Shown here: positions 60,513 to 64,000 of the stretch, piece after piece
Numbering within the stretch: position 1 is the stretch's first letter
Layout: every line of letters starts with the position of its first letter
From: Flammeovirgaceae bacterium
Lineage (GTDB): Bacteria; Bacteroidota; Bacteroidia; Cytophagales; Cyclobacteriaceae
Assembly: GCA_016712035.1 (NCBI GenBank)
Contig: JADJRT010000012.1
Span: 1 to 64,000, forward strand
Reading direction: 5' to 3'
Length of the DNA stretch: 64,000 nucleotides
Notes under the pieces: model-generated
What the model was told of the DNA's origin: nothing
Databases searched by the model: none
Seen by the model: only the letters and a program-made list of their open reading frames with translations
Position numbers and translations under genes: made by a program

Positions 60513-62103
60513 TTATTTTATCTCTATAATTTCACTTGGCCTCCAAGTTTTATTCAGCCATGGCTCAAGTGGACCGTACATTCTTAAAAGTGTAAACCAA
60601 CTTTTGCCGGGAATTGTTTGTAGCCAGTTGTTTTCAAATCCTTCAGGGGCTTTTGGACTAAAGTAAACATCTATCGAACCATCGGCATTGGTTTTAAAAC
60701 CTTTGGTTTGACTACCTACACTCGGTTTCGGTTGATCTGTTTGTAATTGAGATCTTGTTTGGGTATCATAAATTGTAAATGCCCAGAAGTTATTCACCGG
60801 TACATTTGGAGGTAAGGTTACTTTGTATGTTTTAGAACCATCCATTGCTTTTTTATTGGCATCTACATAAGCTATTGCGTAATCAGATCCTTTGCCAGGA
60901 ATAGAAACCGCCATTGCCGGGGTAACAATTGTATAGCCGTAGTAGTAGAAAGCTCTCGCATCAGTGTTCATGGTGTGTTTGTCTTCACCATTAAAAAACA
61001 CATTCTTATCTAAGAAAGCCATCAACCATGCACTCCTTGTATCGGGGTAAATTTCAATACCTTCCATCGTACTTCCGGTTCCGCTTACTCTTGGATACCA
61101 CATGGTGGAGCGCACCGTAGCATTTCCAATAGCAACGGCATCCGTCAAAATATTTTTCATTCTATCATCCGGTGCAAATGGTTTTCCTTTCTCAATTCCT
61201 ATAGAAGCAAATAATCCCCTTGTTTCCGGGTTCAGCATTTCCAAGGGCTCTTCCTGAATGGTTTTATTAATTTCTTCAAAGAAGGAAAAATCATTGTGAT
61301 GAACGGTATTGAATGCTTTGTCCGTAGCGTTTACAAAATTCATTTTAGGAATATTATTTGCCATAGACAACGGATATACTTTCACCTTATCTTTTGCCAA
61401 TTCTGTAGCTTTCTCTAAACCATCGGCAACCGAGAGACGCATAAAACTCCATACTGTGTAGGTAGGTGATTTTATTACGAAGTAACCGGAAGGTATTTTG
61501 CCTACGTAACCCGGAGGCAATATCAGAAACTTGCCACCTTTACCTTTATCTGGCCCAAAAACACCGATGTCGCTGATGTACTCAAACCAACACTGTTAAA
61601 TCCACCCAACAATCCCGGAGGTGCTTCAACTACTATGGGGCCATTCGCTTTTAAATCTAATACGGGAGCCAGATATAATGTAGAGGTGTTTCCTGTAAGA
61701 AATATTCCCTTGGAGTTTAATAATTCAATAATCATGATATCATTGAATTTTACATTTGCACCAATCACTTTTGGCCCTTCTATTAATTCTCTAATGGAGG
61801 CACCTTGAATACCTTTTAAAAAAGCTTCCACACCACGAGAACGATCTAAATCATCATATACCAGTTGAACCGTTTCGGGTGTGGGTGTGCCATCAAAAAG
61901 TTTAATGTTCCAATAGATGTTTCTACAACATCAGGTGTCAATATTCCTTTTGGAATATCGGTTGTTTGTTTATAATGTTTTAGGGTTACTTCTGAATTGT
62001 TTGAGTTGTCTGATTTTGATGTCGAAGTTTCTTGCTTCTCCTGACAGCCATTTAATAATAGTGCGAATGCAATAAATAAAATTGAATTATTCTTATGTTT
62101 CAT
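60513..62103 (-). CDS. DUF1254/DUF1214-family lipoprotein, second copy (frameshifted)
   Basis: About 530 residues. Lipobox LLNGC. The first frame ends HPHPKRFN; the next holds ETVQLVYDDLDRSRGVEAFLKGIQGASI and PPGLLGGFN. The third begins KFLILPPGYVGKIPSGYFVIKSPTY and contains NNFWAFTIYDTQTRSQLQTDQ, PEGFENNWLQTIPGKSW, FTLLRMYGPLEPWLNKTWRP. Breaks lie near 61850 and 61525. It has the same two-domain plan as the downstream gene but is clearly diverged, so this is an old tandem duplication. It is separated from that gene by 20 bases and probably co-transcribed. Confidence 0.85.
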
Positions 62104-62123
62104 ATTTTTTCTTTTAATGGTTT

Positions 62124-62250
62124 ACAACGTTTGTGCATATGACGTTGCGGTTTTGAAATACCAAACTGCTCCACGTAACAAAGCGTTGTTTGAAAACTAA
62201 ACTACAAACTTAAACTGCACCCCGCAATGTTCACATACACGTTGTTAGCA
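62124..62250. repeat. attC-like imperfect inverted-repeat element
   Basis: Two arms of about 27 bases bracket a 70-base centre. The left arm (62124-62150) carries CAACGT then TTGCGG; the right arm (62221-62249) carries their exact complements CCGCAA and ACGTTG, with unequal spacing (14 versus 11 bases) between the boxes. The right arm ends GTTGTTAGC. Two paired boxes per arm with asymmetry resembles integron attC sites, but the strict GTTRRRY/RYYYAAC core is not met. It could instead be a dispersed Bacteroidota palindrome. Confidence 0.5.
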
Positions 62251-62297
62251 GGCGTTGTTTTGAATCTCGGTTTATACAAACTCATCTCAGCATTATG

Positions 62298-63208
62298 TCA
62301 TGGTACATGTTTGCGAACAAAATCAATCTGGTCTTTAACGACCTGCTCAAACGTTTTACCATTATAGACATCGAAATGGTCTGCGTCATAATGTTTTATC
62401 TCACCTTTTGGAGCTTGTTGTCCCACCCATTCCTGGAATGAAGGATTACTATAAACTTCTTTATCTGCAATGCAAATCAGCAGCGGCATTTTGATCTTTT
62501 CAGCAGTTCCTTTTTTATAGCGTGGCGCAGATAAGTAAAACCGAGGTGTAAACTTGTTTTGCCACATTTTACTGGACTTGATCAAGGTTTCAAAGCTAGG
62601 TTTTAACTCCTTACTTGTAAATACTGCTGTTTCACCATCAAAGCCAAACACCTTGATATAATAGGGATTTAAACCAAACTTTCCCTTAATACCGTCCCAA
62701 AGTGCCGCTAACAATATTCTCAGTAACATTCCAGTAGGAATTTTGATGGTGGCCTTTGCCTTTCTTGTAACCATGTCAATACCGGGAACAAGTCCTATAA
62801 CGGCAGCTATTGAAGGATCAGACGCAGCCACATCTATAACATGTCCTCCGCCTAACGAAGCCCCCCACAGCACAATTTTTTCCGGGTTTAAGTTTTCCTG
62901 TTGTTTAAGAAATCGGATTACATTTCGGATATCTTCTCTTTGCTTATTAGTCACAATGAGCTGTCTGGGTTCTCCTTCACTTTCACCAAAAAACGATAAT
63001 CAAAGATGAGAACACAAAATCCTTCTAGCACAAAGCGTTCAGCAAATTGGGGAAGGCGATAATCCATGGTTCCTGAAAAACCATTAGCTAGCAAGATACA
63101 AGGTCCATTTCGGCTGTTATTAGTTGGAAGATATAAGTATCCAGAACACTTTGTCCCTTCCGATAAAAACGATATCCGGTCTTTTGTGAATTGCATATCT
63201 CCCGCCAT
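62298..63208 (-). CDS. Alpha/beta hydrolase (one frameshift)
   Basis: About 303 residues, cytosolic. ILLANGFSGTMDYRLPQFAERF is the oxyanion strand-loop. VLIFDYRF continues, after a C/A-run shift near 62985, as FGESEGEP, the usual turn after strand 4. The nucleophile is Ser in WGASLGGGHV, the acid is Asp in CIADKEVY, and the His is in YDADHFDVYNG. It belongs to the dienelactone hydrolase/acetyl xylan esterase-like group, with substrate unknown. It lies next to the attC-like element, which may have brought it in. Confidence 0.85.
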
Positions 63209-63291
63209 TTAATAAATAATTTGTCATTGTCCAAGGTCTGTCTACAACCAATACCTAGTTAGCTGCTGCCATAATTTCAATTCGTCTTTAT

Positions 63292-64000
63292 TTATTCCGA
63301 AAAAGTAGTAAAGGTTTGTCCATCGTAGCGATATAGTCCGCAGTTTCGTGTTCCAATCCAAATGTTTCCATTTCTGTCTTCGCGCATACTCCAAACGGAA
63401 TAGTTACCCATACCGTTTTTGGTCGTGTAATTTTCAAATGTTTTACCATCGTAACGCCATATTCCAGATTCACTCCCTGTTGTAGCGATTTTTTCTTCTC
63501 CGCTGAACCAAATATTTCCTGATTTGTCTAACAAGATAGCATTACCAATACCAAGCTTTTCAGTATAATTAGTAAAGTTTTTTCCATCGTAAATGAAATT
63601 CCCATTGCTTCTACCACCGAACCAAATATTTTCGTTTTTATCCTTTAACATACTTCTAATCCATCCGTCACCATTGGGTTTAGAACCCGTAACGGATTTA
63701 CCATCGAAACGTATTACACCTTCTTGTGCTATTGGTCCAGAACCCATCCAAATTGTTCCACTGCTATCTTCTAAAAAACATTGTATCCATTTAAGTTGAA
63801 GATTTTGATTGTTTGTGATGTTGATATTGTCTAAAAAACGGCTAAACGATTTTCCGTCATAACAATACAAATCCACTGACGTTCCAAACCAAATAATTCC
63901 GCCATTATCTTGAAAAATACTCCACACTGAAATACCGCCTGATTGTACCATCGTTGTTTCAAAACTACTTGTGTTAGTTATAGTAAATGAGATTTTAGAA
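63292..64000 (-). CDS. Two-component-regulator propeller repeat protein (partial)
   Basis: The last 236 or so codons of a protein that starts beyond the window. The frame stays open to base 64000. It consists of Reg_prop-type blades of the form x-D-x-x-G-x-IWFGT...G-x-x-RYDG-x-x-F (GGIIWFGTSVDLYCYDG, SGTIWMGSGPIAQEGVIRFDG, NENIWFGGRSNGNFIYDG, NGNIWIGTRNCGLYRYDG). Such propellers form periplasmic sensor domains of hybrid two-component systems, but the C-terminus here ends FTTFSE with no kinase after it, so it may be a stand-alone propeller or lipoprotein. Confidence 0.8.
   Translation of the reverse strand, partial: SKISFTITNTSSFETTMVQSGGISVWSIFQDNGGIIWFGTSVDLYCYDGKSFSRFLDNINITNNQNLQLKWIQCFLEDSSGTIWMGSGPIAQEGVIRFDGKSVTGSKPNGDGWIRSMLKDKNENIWFGGRSNGNFIYDGKNFTNYTEKLGIGNAILLDKSGNIWFSGEEKIATTGSESGIWRYDGKTFENYTTKNGMGNYSVWSMREDRNGNIWIGTRNCGLYRYDGQTFTTFSE

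Noticed and set aside
62298..63208. MenH (SHCHC synthase) to complete the menaquinone set
   Set aside because: It has the alpha/beta hydrolase triad, but the long lid region and motifs fit a dienelactone hydrolase/esterase-type protein, and it is 30 kb from the men genes.

Overview
The window reads as a chromosomal segment of a Bacteroidota bacterium, most likely order Cytophagales. The indications are two very large surface proteins ending in type IX secretion (T9SS) sorting domains, a Porin_10-type outer-membrane protein, an LpxK/lipid A context, a full set of classical menaquinone genes, weak Shine-Dalgarno signals, and -7 boxes of the Bacteroidota form TAnnTTTG. There is one tRNA (Ser, anticodon CGA). 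I see no rRNA, CRISPR array, insertion sequence or prophage.

The main caveat is sequence quality. More than half of the longer genes are broken by single-base frameshifts, often in homopolymers, while both flanking frames remain perfectly family-like. This looks like uncorrected long-read indels rather than real gene decay. I give each such gene as one span and list the breaks. Two genes (Dps and a small cupin protein) are so fragmented that no long ORF marks them.

Layout. 1-8.1 kb: partial ABC permease, GNAT acetyltransferase, secreted six-hairpin glycosidase, an HMCES/YedK homologue without its catalytic residues, a YheT-type hydrolase, DinB/YfiT and TerC proteins. 8.2-24.8 kb: one co-directional, tightly packed six-gene block that ends at a strong terminator. 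In transcription order it encodes a translocase-like membrane protein with HEAT repeats and a cNMP-binding-like domain, a TIR/DUF4062-like protein, a membrane-anchored nSTAND-WD40 NTPase, a beta-barrel with a periplasmic helical domain, a lipoprotein, and a ~2,100-residue Ig-repeat T9SS protein. It is the best candidate for an undescribed system: a cytosolic TIR/STAND sensor wired through the envelope to a surface protein. 25-33.9 kb: queA, menC, a self-cleaving XRE-S24 regulator with its own operators, then menF-menD-menB-menE and a menI-like thioesterase.

33.9-48.7 kb: phosphatase, TPR protein, degenerate zinc-ribbon coiled-coil protein, Nif3, lpxK, porin, miaE, a BNR-repeat T9SS protein with two companions, a MacB-type permease and tRNA-Ser. 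48.7-58.8 kb: a hemerythrin-like lipoprotein, then a long stress/efflux operon (membrane protein, Dps, TetR, membrane protein, lipoprotein, cupin, TolC, MFP, RND pump, LpxR-like protein) carrying two nearly identical 18-bp palindromes that probably bind the TetR protein. 59-64 kb: two DUF1254/DUF1214 lipoproteins, an attC-like inverted-repeat element, an alpha/beta hydrolase and the end of a propeller-repeat protein running off the window.
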